Position numbers and translations under genes: made by a program
Shown here: in pieces, positions 8,732-18,279 of the stretch
How the letters are laid out: each line of letters opens with the position of its first letter
Position numbering within the stretch: the first letter of the stretch is position 1
The notes under the pieces: model-generated
Seen by the model: only the letters and a program-made list of their open reading frames with translations
Database searches by the model: none
What the model was told of the DNA's origin: nothing
NCBI RefSeq assembly: GCF_039871975.1
Contig: NZ_JBDPLL010000001.1
Origin: Trichormus_B sp936914905
GTDB taxonomy: Bacteria > Cyanobacteriota > Cyanobacteriia > Cyanobacteriales > Nostocaceae
Reading direction: 5' to 3' (one strand)
DNA length: 64,000 nt

Positions 8732-9850
8732 ATGCTAACATCTTTTAAATATTTGCTGATTGGATCAATAGAGACTTACAGTGGTAAATCCGCAACAGTT
8801 CTAGGTTTGTCTGATCAGATAAAACAGAAAGGACTGGATATAGCCTACGGTAAACCACTGGGAACTTGTTTGCACAATAATGCTGATGGGACTGTAGTTG
8901 AAGAAGATGTCCAGTTCATTACTCAAAACCTAAAACTGTCTGAAAACCACGTGGCACCAACTTTGTTAGCGTTGGATGAGGTCAGAGTCCAAAAACGGTT
9001 AAGAGGAGAAGATCAAACTAATTATCAGCAGTCACTAATACAACATTATTTACAAATACCAAGAGGTGATTTGATGCTGTTAGAGGGGGCCGGTAATTTA
9101 GCAGAAGGTAATTTGTTTGGCTTGTCTTTGCTGCAAGTTGCTCAAGTCTTAGATACTGCTGTGCTGTTGGTACATCGCTATCAATCATTACTCTCCGTTG
9201 AGGCGCTGTTGTCTGCCAAAAAACAGATAGACGATGGCTGTGGGAGGCAACGCCAACGCTTGATTGGTGTTGTGATCAATGAAGTTCCGGCCGAACAATT
9301 AGAAGCTGGTAATAGTCTCTTACGTCCATTTTTGGAACAACAGGGTATTCCTGTATTAGCAATGCTACCTAAAAGTGACTTACTCTGCAGCGTTAGTGTG
9401 GAAGAACTGGTAAAACAGTTAGGTGCAGAAGTTTTGTGTCGGAGCGATCGCTTAGATTTATTGGTGGAAAGTCTAGCTATTGGGGCTATGAATGTAAATG
9501 CGGCAGTCAAATATTTCCGCAAACGCCGCAATAAAGCAGTAGTTACAGGAGGCGATCGCGTAGAAATTCAGCAAGCAGCTTTAGAAACCTCTACCCAGTG
9601 CCTGATCCTGACCGGACAATTACCACCTCCTGCCTTTATTCTCAATCGTGCTGAAGAATTAGAAATCCCAATTTTGTCTGTTGACCTCGACACCTTGACC
9701 ACAGTAGAGATTGTTCATCGCACTTTCGGACAAGTCCGTGTCCACGAACCTCTAAAAGTAGAGTGCATCCGCCAATTAATGTCCGAATATTTTGACATTA
9801 ACCGTTTGTTATCTCAACTAGGATTAAACCCAGCAGCAGCTGTATCTTAG
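8732..9850 (+). CDS. BioD-like / DRTGG domain protein (phosphotransacetylase family)
   Basis: I chose ATG 8732, nine bases after TTAGGAG, giving 372 residues; an upstream TTG at 8588 would add a low-complexity leader unlike the family. The N-terminal P-loop domain has GSIETYSGKSAT (Walker A, dethiobiotin synthetase-like) and LLEGAGNLAEG. The C-terminal part from about residue 215 has the DRTGG-type segment AVVTGGDRVEIQQAAL. Such proteins resemble the N-terminal part of long phosphotransacetylases but lack the PTA domain. Role unknown; a nucleotide-binding regulator of acyl or acetyl metabolism is plausible. Confidence 0.8.
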   Translation: MLTSFKYLLIGSIETYSGKSATVLGLSDQIKQKGLDIAYGKPLGTCLHNNADGTVVEEDVQFITQNLKLSENHVAPTLLALDEVRVQKRLRGEDQTNYQQSLIQHYLQIPRGDLMLLEGAGNLAEGNLFGLSLLQVAQVLDTAVLLVHRYQSLLSVEALLSAKKQIDDGCGRQRQRLIGVVINEVPAEQLEAGNSLLRPFLEQQGIPVLAMLPKSDLLCSVSVEELVKQLGAEVLCRSDRLDLLVESLAIGAMNVNAAVKYFRKRRNKAVVTGGDRVEIQQAALETSTQCLILTGQLPPPAFILNRAEELEIPILSVDLDTLTTVEIVHRTFGQVRVHEPLKVECIRQLMSEYFDINRLLSQLGLNPAAAVS

Positions 9851-10120
9851 TATTATTACTGACCCAAATTACCAGTTAATCGCCAGCGTAAATCCTACAT
9901 CTGAGTTGATTTGTGAGAATATATGCACAATCAACCTAGTTACTTACAAATAATTGTTCAACATTTATACTAAGGACTTGGTGAAACGTTTCCATCAATA
10001 AACTTTTTGTTACTTAACGTTTCAATCTAGAAAACATAGCAATATGTAACTCTAGTTGGCTTCTCAACTACACGCTGTTTGATAGAATATCTAGGTCGTT
10101 TAATCTGATCACCTCCATCT

Positions 10121-10624
10121 TTGAGCCAGTCAATAGACCTCATCAACCTTGATACATTAGCGCAAGAACTGGCGACAATCCAGCAAACAGGTTCTAAACG
10201 AATTGCCTTGTTGGGTTCGCGTCACGTGCCAATTACTCATCAAAATCTAATTGAAATGATGACTTATGCCCTAGTTTTATCGGGCAATCGTGTCATCACT
10301 TCTGGTGCTACAGGTACTAATTCAGCTGCTATCAGGGGAGCCACACGGGCTGACCCAAATTTGCTGACAGTAATCTTACCTCAGAGCTTGGAACGCCAGC
10401 CATCTGAATCACGCCAGCAGCTAGAGCAGGTCATGCATCTAGTCGAAAATCCCAATAATGATAATCTGTCTTTAGCCGAGGCCAGCTACCTGTGTAATAA
10501 GGAGATTGTTTCCCGTTGTCAGCAACTTATCTGCTTTGCTTTTCACGATAGCCGCACTCTGCTGCAAACTTGTGGAGACGCAGAAGAACAAAGAAAAGTG
10601 GTGACACTGTTCTACTTTGACTAA
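10121..10624 (+). CDS. DprA-fold 'DNA recombination-mediator protein A' of cyanobacteria
   Basis: This 167-residue protein has a single Rossmann-type domain with KRIALLGSRHVP near residue 27 and VITSGATGTNSAAIRGA near residue 60. These are the nucleotide-fold loops of the DprA/LOG superfamily, without the DprA C-terminal domains. Cyanobacterial members are annotated as recombination-mediator protein A, but direct evidence is thin. The start is TTG at 10121; no ATG and no strong ribosome binding site are near. The last 27 bases of the gene form half of a perfect hairpin. Confidence 0.75.
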   Translation: MSQSIDLINLDTLAQELATIQQTGSKRIALLGSRHVPITHQNLIEMMTYALVLSGNRVITSGATGTNSAAIRGATRADPNLLTVILPQSLERQPSESRQQLEQVMHLVENPNNDNLSLAEASYLCNKEIVSRCQQLICFAFHDSRTLLQTCGDAEEQRKVVTLFYFD

Positions 10625-10643
10625 AGTAGAACAGTGTCACCAC
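10598..10643. terminator. Perfect 21-pair hairpin overlapping the stop codon
   Basis: GTGGTGACACTGTTCTACTTT (10598-10618) and its exact complement (10623-10643) flank a 4-base loop GACT. The TAA stop (10622-10624) lies at the loop edge. There is no T run after it, so it may act in both directions or as a 3'-end stabiliser instead of a classic intrinsic terminator. Confidence 0.6.
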
Positions 10644-10795
10644 ATAGCTAATGATAGAGATGGGAAATTACCATTGGGTATTGGGTAATAATTTTTCTAA
10701 ATTACTCAGTACCCCTTCACAGCTAGAAATATTTGACTATATTTTTAGTAACTATAAACCCTTCCAAAATTCAACATTTCATATCTAAAATTTCT

Positions 10796-11287
10796 ATGGC
10801 TTCTACTTTTTCTTTTGACATTGTGAGCGACTTTGACCACCAAGAATTAGTTAATGCTATTGATCAAGTAGTACGAGATATCAAAAGCCGTTACGATCTC
10901 AAAGACACACAAACTACTGTCGAATTAGGTGAAAAAAGTATTACTATAAGCACCGATAGTGATATGACCTTACAGGCTGTACACGGTATACTGCGAGAAA
11001 AAGTAGCCAAACGTAATCTCTCTCAAAAAATCTTTGATTTTGGCAAAGTTGAATCTGCCAGCGGCAACCGCGTCCGTCAAGAAATTACCCTTAAAAAGGG
11101 TATCAGCCAAGAAATTGCCAAACAAATTTCTAAATTAATTCGTGAGGAATTCAAAAAGGTGCAAGCTTCAATTCAAGGTGATACTGTGCGGGTAACTGCC
11201 AAAGCTAAAGATGATCTACAAACTGTGATTCAGCGGCTGAAGCAAGAAGATTTTCCTGTCGCTTTACAGTTTACAAACTATCGTTAG
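10796..11287 (+). CDS. yajQ: YajQ family nucleotide-binding protein
   Basis: The protein has 163 residues from ATG 10796, where the family's conserved start STFSFDIVSDFDHQELVNAI begins; an earlier TTG at 10733 would add an unrelated leader. It shows the two ferredoxin-like halves of YajQ: SRYDLKDTQTTVEL, FDFGKVESASGNRVRQ and ITLKKGISQEIAKQISKLI, with DDLQTVIQRLK near the end. Members bind RNA or, in some bacteria, cyclic di-GMP. Length is normal. It is separated from the upstream gene by the strong hairpin, so it probably has its own promoter in 10645-10795. Confidence 0.92.
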   Translation: MASTFSFDIVSDFDHQELVNAIDQVVRDIKSRYDLKDTQTTVELGEKSITISTDSDMTLQAVHGILREKVAKRNLSQKIFDFGKVESASGNRVRQEITLKKGISQEIAKQISKLIREEFKKVQASIQGDTVRVTAKAKDDLQTVIQRLKQEDFPVALQFTNYR

Positions 11288-11382
11288 AGATTGGACTGAG
11301 GACTGGGGAGGACAATATAGTTCTTGAGCATGGTTAGTTATCAGGATATCTGGTGAGGTTTAGAGTGAATAGCCTCTCTATT

Positions 11383-12020
11383 TTCCCTCAAACTCACAAT
11401 TTTTAGCTTGACATACCACTAATTCGGTGAGGATCGCATAGCTAACATCCAAGACTTCGGGAATATGTCGCACCAAGGTGGGAAAAAAGTTATCTCCAGT
11501 CACTGTGGTTGTTCCTGCTACCAATTTTTGCAATGTTAATTCAGCCCGTTAGTGTTCTCTTAGTTCTTGCTGTAATTTTTGGTGGGTGGTAGCTTGCTGA
11601 AGAGCAATCACCAGTTCTATTGTTAACAGTTGCAATAGTTCAATTTCTGATTCTTGCCACTGAGGAGGATGGTGGCTTTGGGTGACATTGAGAAAGCTCC
11701 ACACTTCATCACTAGACAGAAGCGGCATCAAAATCTTGGCACGGATCTGGAGGCTAATCAACATATCGCAGTGACAGTCTGACATTTCAGTTGTGTAGAT
11801 ATTGTGAGACAACACGAATCTTTCCTTAGCGATACATCTGAACTAGCTGTTGCCGAAAACATTGGTCTTGAATTTGTTGTCCTAACAGAGACAGAGCGGA
11901 CCTTGTCGACTCAGGCACAGTGATTACTTTCCCATTACCATATAATTGCCAAATAGTGACGCGATCGCAATTCAACAATGGGCGTATCTCTTCAACAGTC
12001 GTGTCTAGAATCGTTTGCAA
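11383..12020 (-). pseudogene. GAF-domain sensor protein remnant
   Basis: Pieces in three blocks: ILDTTVEEIRPLLNCDRVTI (start of a GAF domain), a second block with NVTQSHHPPQWQESEIELL and QQATTHQKLQQELREH, and, after an in-frame TAA, RAELTLQKLVAGTTTVTGDN with FFPTLVRHIPEVLDV, the start of a second GAF domain. A frameshift lies near 11820. The reading stops at about 11383, so the kinase part is gone. This is the common phytochrome-like hybrid kinase layout in Nostocales, broken and truncated. Confidence 0.75.
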
Positions 12021-12336
12021 ACTGAAGTATGATCGAATTTGGATAGCAACTACTCAATACCTTAGCTAAAAAAAGAGTATGAAGAGAGGGCTAGCTCTGG
12101 GATTATTGATCTTAAGGCTTACTGTTGTGGTTTTCGATATGTTCGTGAAATGTTAAAAATGCTTCCCGAATAACCAGAGCCTATTTTATTAGCCCAGATT
12201 TTGCCAAGCTTACCTCTCTTGTTCGTATTCACAATGTTTCTATATCCGTTGAACCCTCGTTAATTGGTGAAGGTATTGAGTGAATAACCGGGAAAAGTTT
12301 GTATACTCTGATTTCTTAATCTTTAGTTCTGGCCTC
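12021..12336. other. Gene-poor stretch, possible plus-strand remnant
   Basis: No intact gene. A short plus-strand frame near 12180-12283 reads FISPDFAKLTSLVRIHNVSI and ends at TGA; it looks like a leftover C-terminus, but I do not recognise it. Confidence 0.3.
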
Positions 12337-13575
12337 CTAGATTGACCAAATTTCCTTATCATCATCTAATAAATTTTGTGCTGCTTCTAACATAGATGTG
12401 GCAAGGTCTTTTAAGTCTTCCCGATTATTTAAATAGGTTTTTAAGGCTTCCATTGGGTCAATACTTCTGCTGGCACTTAATTCCGGAATACGTGGTTTAG
12501 CCAACTGACTAACTAATTCTGGTTGAATAGTATATGTATGCGCTGCACTTAAAGCACTATGGACAGAGGAATTGTCAATTAAATTTAACTGTTCCGATCC
12601 CAGTTTGTAAATCAGTCTAACTACGGTATCTTGCAGATTGTGTTTTGCTATCACCTTAAATAATACTGCTTGAGGATCATTACTCTTAGATAAATCTACC
12701 TCAATGGTGCGAAAAATCCGAACAGGTAACGAGCAAAATTCCCACTCTACACTTCCCCGTTCCAATTCCACAATCACATAACCCTTATCTTCCGTCTCTT
12801 CACTAAAATCCACCCGTTCAATACTACCCGGATAAATCACCGGCGGTTCATTCGATTTATTTAAATTCTGGTGTCGGTGAACATGACCCAAAGCTACATA
12901 ATCAAAACAAGGGCGTGTTAGCAAAGATAGAGGTAAAGTAAAACCCTTACCCACAGCCAACAAACGTTCCGCACCTAAAGTTGCATTATCAACCATCAAA
13001 TGCGCCAACAGTACCGTAGGTACATTTGGGTCAAGTCTGCGAATCTCCCCTTCTAAAACCACTTGTAACCGTTCCGTTAACATTTGATTAACATCAGCCA
13101 TAGATAGACCCGCAGTTTCCTTGCGAGTCATCAAAGCAGAACGAGTTAACCAAGGAAGTGTAATTACTTGCACCATTCCCCTACGAGTTTGGATGTGGTG
13201 AGTTGTCAACTTATCACCGACCACAAACCCTGGTACACACAAAGTCCGGTAAATATTTAAACTTGCACCTCCCAGACCTTGGGAATGTAAGTCATGATTA
13301 CCAACCAGCAGCACCGTAGGAATATCAGCATCTACCAAACGGCGAAATTGACTAGCAAAAGCCTCTTGCACATAAGGTGGTGGTGTAGCATCAGGAAAAG
13401 CATCACCGCCAAATATCACCATATCCACATTATCTGTTAAAGCTCGGTCAATACACAAAGATAAAGTATTAACAAAATCTTCCAATCGGGTATTCAAACC
13501 CGTCACCGGATTGATCCGTCCGTGGGAAAAACCGCTTCCTATATGGATATCTGAAAGGTGGAGAATTTTAATCAT
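12337..13575 (-). CDS. sbcD: SbcD-type DNA exonuclease (metallophosphoesterase)
   Basis: This 412-residue protein has the calcineurin-like phosphoesterase motifs of Mre11/SbcD: DIHIGSG (Asp9, His11), FGGDAFPDA, VGNHDLHS, LAHLMVD and GHVHRHQ. The C-terminal half is divergent, as expected for the capping domain. SbcD with SbcC processes DNA ends and hairpins. SbcC is not in the window. That matters here because the region is rich in perfect palindromes, the substrates of SbcCD. The ATG at 13573-13575 opens MIKILHLSD. The frame is intact. A DNA-repair exonuclease of the wider family is the alternative. Confidence 0.85.
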   Translation of the reverse strand: MIKILHLSDIHIGSGFSHGRINPVTGLNTRLEDFVNTLSLCIDRALTDNVDMVIFGGDAFPDATPPPYVQEAFASQFRRLVDADIPTVLLVGNHDLHSQGLGGASLNIYRTLCVPGFVVGDKLTTHHIQTRRGMVQVITLPWLTRSALMTRKETAGLSMADVNQMLTERLQVVLEGEIRRLDPNVPTVLLAHLMVDNATLGAERLLAVGKGFTLPLSLLTRPCFDYVALGHVHRHQNLNKSNEPPVIYPGSIERVDFSEETEDKGYVIVELERGSVEWEFCSLPVRIFRTIEVDLSKSNDPQAVLFKVIAKHNLQDTVVRLIYKLGSEQLNLIDNSSVHSALSAAHTYTIQPELVSQLAKPRIPELSASRSIDPMEALKTYLNNREDLKDLATSMLEAAQNLLDDDKEIWSI

Positions 13576-13860
13576 AATTAGTCAGTGGTTATTAGCGATT
13601 AGTTATTAATCATTAGACCTCTTACAGAATTAATTTTATGTTAAAATAGGGGCTTATCTTTGTTTTAGCCAAAAGTTAGAGTTACACGGTTATGTTTGAA
13701 TTAGCAAGCGCAAAGAACACTAAGAGTACATAAAATCTAAGACTTTCTATCATACCACAGACAAAATTTTGCAAGAAGTCTATTTGTTTAGAATTAACCG
13801 CGATTTTCAATCACCCGGTTTTGTTACAATTACAGACATATTTAATCATATCTCTTTACT

Positions 13861-13999
13861 ATGTTACAGGCAGGAAAGCCTTTAAAACAAGGTCCGGAAT
13901 ATGTAATAGAAGAAGAAATTGGTGCTGGGGGTTTTGGTGTTACCAATAAAGCAAAACATAAAGATTAGAATTTTACCCTTGTGATTAAACTCCTAATGT
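13861..13999 (+). pseudogene. Ser/Thr kinase N-terminal stub
   Basis: ATG 13861 opens LQAGKPLKQGPEYVIEEEIG followed by AGGFGVT, the glycine-rich ATP loop of cyanobacterial Ser/Thr kinases. The frame stops after about 36 codons (KAKHKD, TAG). The catalytic Lys region VIKLL follows and then stops again. Only the first 45 codons of a kinase remain. Confidence 0.8.
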
Positions 14000-14235
14000 A
14001 ACAGTAATACCAAATTAATATAAAGCTGCATAGAATAGAATATCAAGAAAAATTGACCGCAGATGAACGCAGATCAACACAGATAAAGATGGACAATCAA
14101 AATTCAAAACACGATACTTTAAAACAACATCCTCTCAATCCTCAAATCCTGGACATCCTGATTGTAACAAAATACATAGATTAAGGTGCGTTACGCTGTC
14201 GCTAACACACCCTACTCTGATTTATTCACCAATAA

Positions 14236-14940
14236 CTAAATGTGAATTCCACACTCAGTTTTAGCAGTTCCCCTCCAACGTCCAGCCCGTTCGTCTTCAC
14301 CATCAGCTACTTTTGTGGTAATGGGTTCATCGCCAATACTAGGATAACCTTGGTCATGGAGAGGATTGTAAATTACTCCATGTTCAGCTACATAAGCCCA
14401 GCTATCCTTGCGTGTCGAAGCAGCGATGGGATTTACTTTCAATCTTCCCAGATTATCTAATTCAAATATAGGCATATTCGCACGGGTAGTAGCTTGGTCA
14501 CGGCGACGGCCTGTAATCCAAGCTGTGGTGTTAAGTTCTTGTAGACCCCGTAGCAGTGGTTCAATTTTTGTAATTTGGTGGAATTCTGTAATATCTTTAT
14601 CCCAAAGTGCTTCGCCATACTTAGCAGCAAAGGCTTCCCGGGAGTCTAAATCGGGAGTTTTATAAGTTTGCAAATCTAGGTTATAGATTTCTTTAGCTTT
14701 AGCAACAAGTTCCAAGGTTTGGGGAAAGTGATATAAAGTATCGAGAAAGATGACAGGAACTGGATGTTTGAGTTCAGTATAGAGAATGTGAGTAATGACC
14801 AAGTCATCGACGTTAAAGGCACTGGTTTGTACCAGTCCTGTGGGGAGGTTTTCAATAGACCAAGCTAGTATTTCTTTGGGTGTTGCGGTTTCAAATTGTT
14901 GATTTAAGCTATCTAAGTCAAAAGCTATGGAAACTGTCAT
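14236..14940 (-). CDS. cysH: Phosphoadenylyl-sulfate (PAPS) reductase
   Basis: This 234-residue protein would reduce PAPS to sulfite in assimilatory sulfate reduction, using thioredoxin. Visible motifs are the substrate-loop segment TSAFNVDDLVITH, VIFLDTLYHFPQTLEL, ITGRRRDQATTRA and the C-terminal KTECGIHI with catalytic Cys230. The paired Cys motifs that bind an iron-sulfur cluster in APS reductases are absent, so PAPS is the likely substrate. TAGGAAATCATC precedes ATG 14938-14940. It stands alone; cysK, the final step of the pathway, is at 58.5 kb. Confidence 0.92.
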   Translation of the reverse strand: MTVSIAFDLDSLNQQFETATPKEILAWSIENLPTGLVQTSAFNVDDLVITHILYTELKHPVPVIFLDTLYHFPQTLELVAKAKEIYNLDLQTYKTPDLDSREAFAAKYGEALWDKDITEFHQITKIEPLLRGLQELNTTAWITGRRRDQATTRANMPIFELDNLGRLKVNPIAASTRKDSWAYVAEHGVIYNPLHDQGYPSIGDEPITTKVADGEDERAGRWRGTAKTECGIHI

Positions 14941-15584
14941 GATGATTTCCTAGAAAATATATTTTTATTTACGTTAATTAAGCTTTATCTTACCCTATAA
15001 AGGCACGTAGCCCTGTGGATAATAGGGTATTGATTCTGTACGGATATCATAATTATTTGAAATAAAGCTGCATAGAATCGGATTTAAAAAATAGAAAAAG
15101 TCCTTTCGTAAGGGCTAGGAATCAGGAGTCAGGAGGGATAATTAGAAGGAGGTAAGAATAGTCTCGAATCTGGGAAAGTGATTGGCTTCCCTACTGGCGC
15201 AGGCAATCGGTTTTTGATGGTTTCAAGGCTTATTCCTTGCACCTTATTCACCTTTTTAACCCCTGAAACTCCTGATTTATAAAGGTTTTGTGTCTATACA
15301 GCTTAATGCTAAGCTACGCGATCAGCAAGCCCTGATTAGTCGTATATAATTAGTCGTATATTTATACATATAACAGGAATTAAAACAAGTCAACTAATAT
15401 TAGTACAAGTATTAAGATTTGGTATTAATACGGTTTCAATTTCATAAATAAAAATGGAAGATATGCTAAGTTCTCTTAAGTAAATTTAAGTTTTATGTGA
15501 TTTTCCATAGACTTTATATATTCCTTTATACAAATCCTGTTAATCTTAACCTAAGCCTTAACATAATCAGGATTTTACTGAGAA
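14941..15584. other. Long AT-rich spacer
   Basis: No coding signal until the small frame at 15585. It holds a CAGGAGTCAGGAGG repeat near 15124 and an AT-rich promoter-like stretch at 15360-15580 (for example TTTATATATTCC). Nothing else can be supported. Confidence 0.4.
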
Positions 15585-15689
15585 ATGAATAATACAAAAT
15601 TACCAAATACCTTGGGTCAATCTATAGTCATGGGTTTTTTAATCGTTTTGATAAGTGCAGGGATCATCACAATCATGAGCGTTTTTTAG
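15585..15689 (+). CDS. Possible 34-residue single-span membrane protein
   Basis: ATG 15585 to TAG 15687-15689 gives 34 residues: a polar start MNNTKLPNTLGQ and then one hydrophobic span, SIVMGFLIVLISAGIITIMS. This size and shape is common for cyanobacterial photosystem, NDH-1 and cytochrome small subunits, but it does not match one I know (PetL, PetN, PsaM and PsbX were considered). An AGGA lies 12 bases upstream, longer than ideal. It sits alone between two minus-strand genes after a 600-base AT-rich leader. It may be real or chance. Confidence 0.45.
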   Translation: MNNTKLPNTLGQSIVMGFLIVLISAGIITIMSVF

Positions 15690-15838
15690 TAAAAGAACAC
15701 GATCTACAAGTACAAGGCAAAAGGCTCAAAAGAAAATAATGAGGTAATAGGAGCATGGGTAAATGGAGAAAATAACCTATTTATTGCCTATTGCCTTTTC
15801 CTACTGATAACTAATAACTGTTAACTGTTAATAGAAAC

Positions 15839-16480
15839 TCACACGGGACAAGCCACATTAGTACCACCTAAACCACAATATCCACCGGGATTTTTGGCTA
15901 AATATTGCTGATGGTAGTCTTCAGCATAGTAAAATTCAGGTGCATCTAAAATTTCCGTGGTAATTTTGCCATAACCAGCACCATTAAGTGCTTGTTGATA
16001 AGCGTCCCGTGATGCTTCTGCTTGTTGCTTTTGAGTTTGGGAATAAAGGTAAATACCCGAACGGTATTGAGTACCACTGTCATTACCTTGACGCATACCT
16101 TGGGTGGGATTATGACTTTCCCAGAAAACTTTTAACAGTTGGGAATAACTAATTACTTTAGGGTCAAAAACCACAAGCACTACTTCATTATGACCCGTTA
16201 AACCTGTGCATACTTCTCTGTAGGTTGGGTTAGGTGTGTAGCCAGCAGCATAACCAACCGCAGTGGTGTAAACTCCTGGTTGTTGCCAGAATTTACGTTC
16301 TGCACCCCAAAAACAGCCTAAACCAAACATTGCTGTTTCCATACCCTCCGGAAAAGGCGGTTTCAGAGGATTGCTGTTAACGTAGTGTTTTGCCGCTACT
16401 GCCATCTGGTCTGTGCGTCCTGGTAAGGCTTGTTCAGGTGAAATCATAGCGAGTTTTTTACCTAATCCGAATATTCCCAT
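15839..16480 (-). CDS. msrA: Peptide methionine-S-sulfoxide reductase
   Basis: This 213-residue MsrA repairs methionine-S-sulfoxide in proteins. The catalytic motif GLGCFWGAE has Cys56, followed by VGYAAGYTPNPTYREVCTG, the substrate segment, and SGTQYRSGIYLY. The end, YCGLGGTNVACPV, carries the C-terminal cysteines used for recycling by thioredoxin. The N-terminal 45-residue leader is normal for cyanobacterial members. Intact and single. Confidence 0.93.
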   Translation of the reverse strand: MGIFGLGKKLAMISPEQALPGRTDQMAVAAKHYVNSNPLKPPFPEGMETAMFGLGCFWGAERKFWQQPGVYTTAVGYAAGYTPNPTYREVCTGLTGHNEVVLVVFDPKVISYSQLLKVFWESHNPTQGMRQGNDSGTQYRSGIYLYSQTQKQQAEASRDAYQQALNGAGYGKITTEILDAPEFYYAEDYHQQYLAKNPGGYCGLGGTNVACPV

Positions 16481-16605
16481 TGATCTTGATGAATGTTATG
16501 AATGATTGCGTTTACTTTTTTATTTTAGAACTTTATTGAGTTGCGCTAAAAATCCTAGCGCACTAAGTGCTGATGGGTGACAATTATCTGAATAGATACA
16601 GGAGA

Positions 16606-16818
16606 TTATCCTCCTCCGAAAATAGTAACTACTTCCAAGCGATCACCATTTTCGATTTTAGTTTCTGACCAAAATTGACGGTGTAAAATTTCACCATTAT
16701 ATTCCACCGCCACCAAACGAGGATTAAAACCTAACTGCTGAAGTAATTGAGGTAAAGACGTTTGGGATACACAACTCTGTATTTCCCCATTGACTTGCAA
16801 ACTAATTTGAGAATTCAT
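16606..16818 (-). CDS. thiS: Sulfur carrier protein ThiS
   Basis: This 70-residue ubiquitin-like protein ends in TIFGGG, which provides the C-terminal Gly-Gly that is thiocarboxylated to deliver sulfur for the thiazole ring of thiamine. The fold pattern SLPQLLQQLGFNPRLVAVEY is typical. It follows thiE on the same strand with an 89-base spacer that includes a CAGTCCCCAGTC repeat; the pair is the usual cyanobacterial thiE-thiS operon. Confidence 0.92.
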   Translation of the reverse strand: MNSQISLQVNGEIQSCVSQTSLPQLLQQLGFNPRLVAVEYNGEILHRQFWSETKIENGDRLEVVTIFGGG

Positions 16819-16907
16819 AATAAATTAATTCAAAATTCAAAATAGCGAATAAGCAAAAGTTGATTAATTTTTCCTATCTTCCCAGTCCTCAGTCCCCAGT
16901 CCCCTAC

Positions 16908-17951
16908 CTACTTCCGATAAAGCTGAGAAATAAAATACTGTGTGACTAATGTAGGTTGTTCAGCTTGCATGAGTGATCGTACTACAGCTACTCTTTGACC
17001 TCCAGCATCAATCACATCATTAATATTACTCGCATCGATTCCCCCAATTGCAAACCAAGGAATTGGACAATTTTTGGACGCATACCTGACATATTCCAAA
17101 CCTGCTGCGGCTTTACCTGCTTTAGTTGGTGTTTCATAGACTGGACCCACACCAATATAATCTGCACCTTCCGCAATTGCCCCTTGCATCTCTTGGGGAT
17201 TTGTAGTAGATAGCCCTATTAAGCGTTGTGAACCCAATAATTGCCTAGCAACTGCGATCGGCATATCTTGTTGTCCTAAATGCACTCCATCTGCACCCAC
17301 AGCCAGCGCCAAATCTACCCTGTCATTGATGATAAACAAAGCACCATAATCGTGACATAATTGCTGGAGTTTCCTGGCTCTTTCCAGATGAATCAGATCA
17401 TCAGATCTCTTTTCTCGATACTGTAGCAGCATTAGTCCGCCTTTGAGAGCTGCTTCCACAGTCTCCAAACAATGATCTACTGGCGATGTTACCAAATATA
17501 GACGTGATTGCCCCAGTAATTGATGACGTTGATAACCCATCAAAGTTCTTTCTAGAGTATAAACCTGATAACGCATCTGCTTAAAAGCACTCCCCATATT
17601 TGGGTCATACAGTTTGCCATATTCCTCCAAAACCCTCAGTGCTTCTTGGACACGACAAAAATTAGCTTGTAACAAAGATGTGATATCAGCCCGTTGTTCC
17701 TCTTGAGGATGAGTTAAATCCGTACCAGGATCACCAAGTGTATCTCGTGCTGCCCTCATTTGTGCTGTATGCCACAGACCAACCTCTTGACGTAAGTGCT
17801 TACAAGCTTCAGCTAACGAGGCATCATTTAATCCAAAGCGACACCATTCTTCAATAATACGCAACCCTTCACGAGCGCGATCCAAATTAGCATCCAGAAT
17901 GCGGTATACCACTTGTTGTGTTTCTTGTCCTTGATGATGGGCTGTAACCAT
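16908..17951 (-). CDS. thiE: Thiamine-phosphate synthase with cyanobacterial N-terminal domain
   Basis: This 347-residue protein couples the pyrimidine and thiazole phosphates to thiamine phosphate. The catalytic TIM-barrel domain lies at about residues 150-347, with LLQYREKRSDD, DGVHLGQQDMP, GLSTTNPQEM and IGVGPVYETPTKAGKAA. The first 140 residues form the extra helical domain found in cyanobacterial ThiE (VYRILDANLDRAREGLRIIE). thiS follows downstream. No TPP riboswitch motif was seen in the 300 bases upstream. Confidence 0.93.
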   Translation of the reverse strand: MVTAHHQGQETQQVVYRILDANLDRAREGLRIIEEWCRFGLNDASLAEACKHLRQEVGLWHTAQMRAARDTLGDPGTDLTHPQEEQRADITSLLQANFCRVQEALRVLEEYGKLYDPNMGSAFKQMRYQVYTLERTLMGYQRHQLLGQSRLYLVTSPVDHCLETVEAALKGGLMLLQYREKRSDDLIHLERARKLQQLCHDYGALFIINDRVDLALAVGADGVHLGQQDMPIAVARQLLGSQRLIGLSTTNPQEMQGAIAEGADYIGVGPVYETPTKAGKAAAGLEYVRYASKNCPIPWFAIGGIDASNINDVIDAGGQRVAVVRSLMQAEQPTLVTQYFISQLYRK

Positions 17952-18279
17952 TAAAACAACCCCATTATGAGTTTAATTAAAATTGACATATAGCAATCCG
18001 ATTTAATTTGTTAATTTACTTATTTTGTCTGGATATTAGCCATTGGGCATTGGAAATTGAGTTTATTCACGTTACATTGAGGATTGCTACACTTAAAATT
18101 TACTAATTTATTTATAGAAAAATAGCCACTTGGTCGGCTTTACGGGTAATATAATCTACATATTCAGGTCTGGAAGTCTGAGAACATTATTGATTGGTGT
18201 GCTACCGGAGTTGTATATAGTTTATGCCTCTTCTTAATTTTATTCATAGCCGTAAAGCAGAGATGCTATTTCAAAACTC

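Noticed and set aside
12180..12283. Short plus-strand frame resembling a protein end
   Set aside because: Too short and unmatched to name; mentioned only as a possible remnant.
17952..18279. Possible TPP riboswitch before thiE
   Set aside because: No CTGAGA-type conserved box or P2/P4 pairing seen in the leader.
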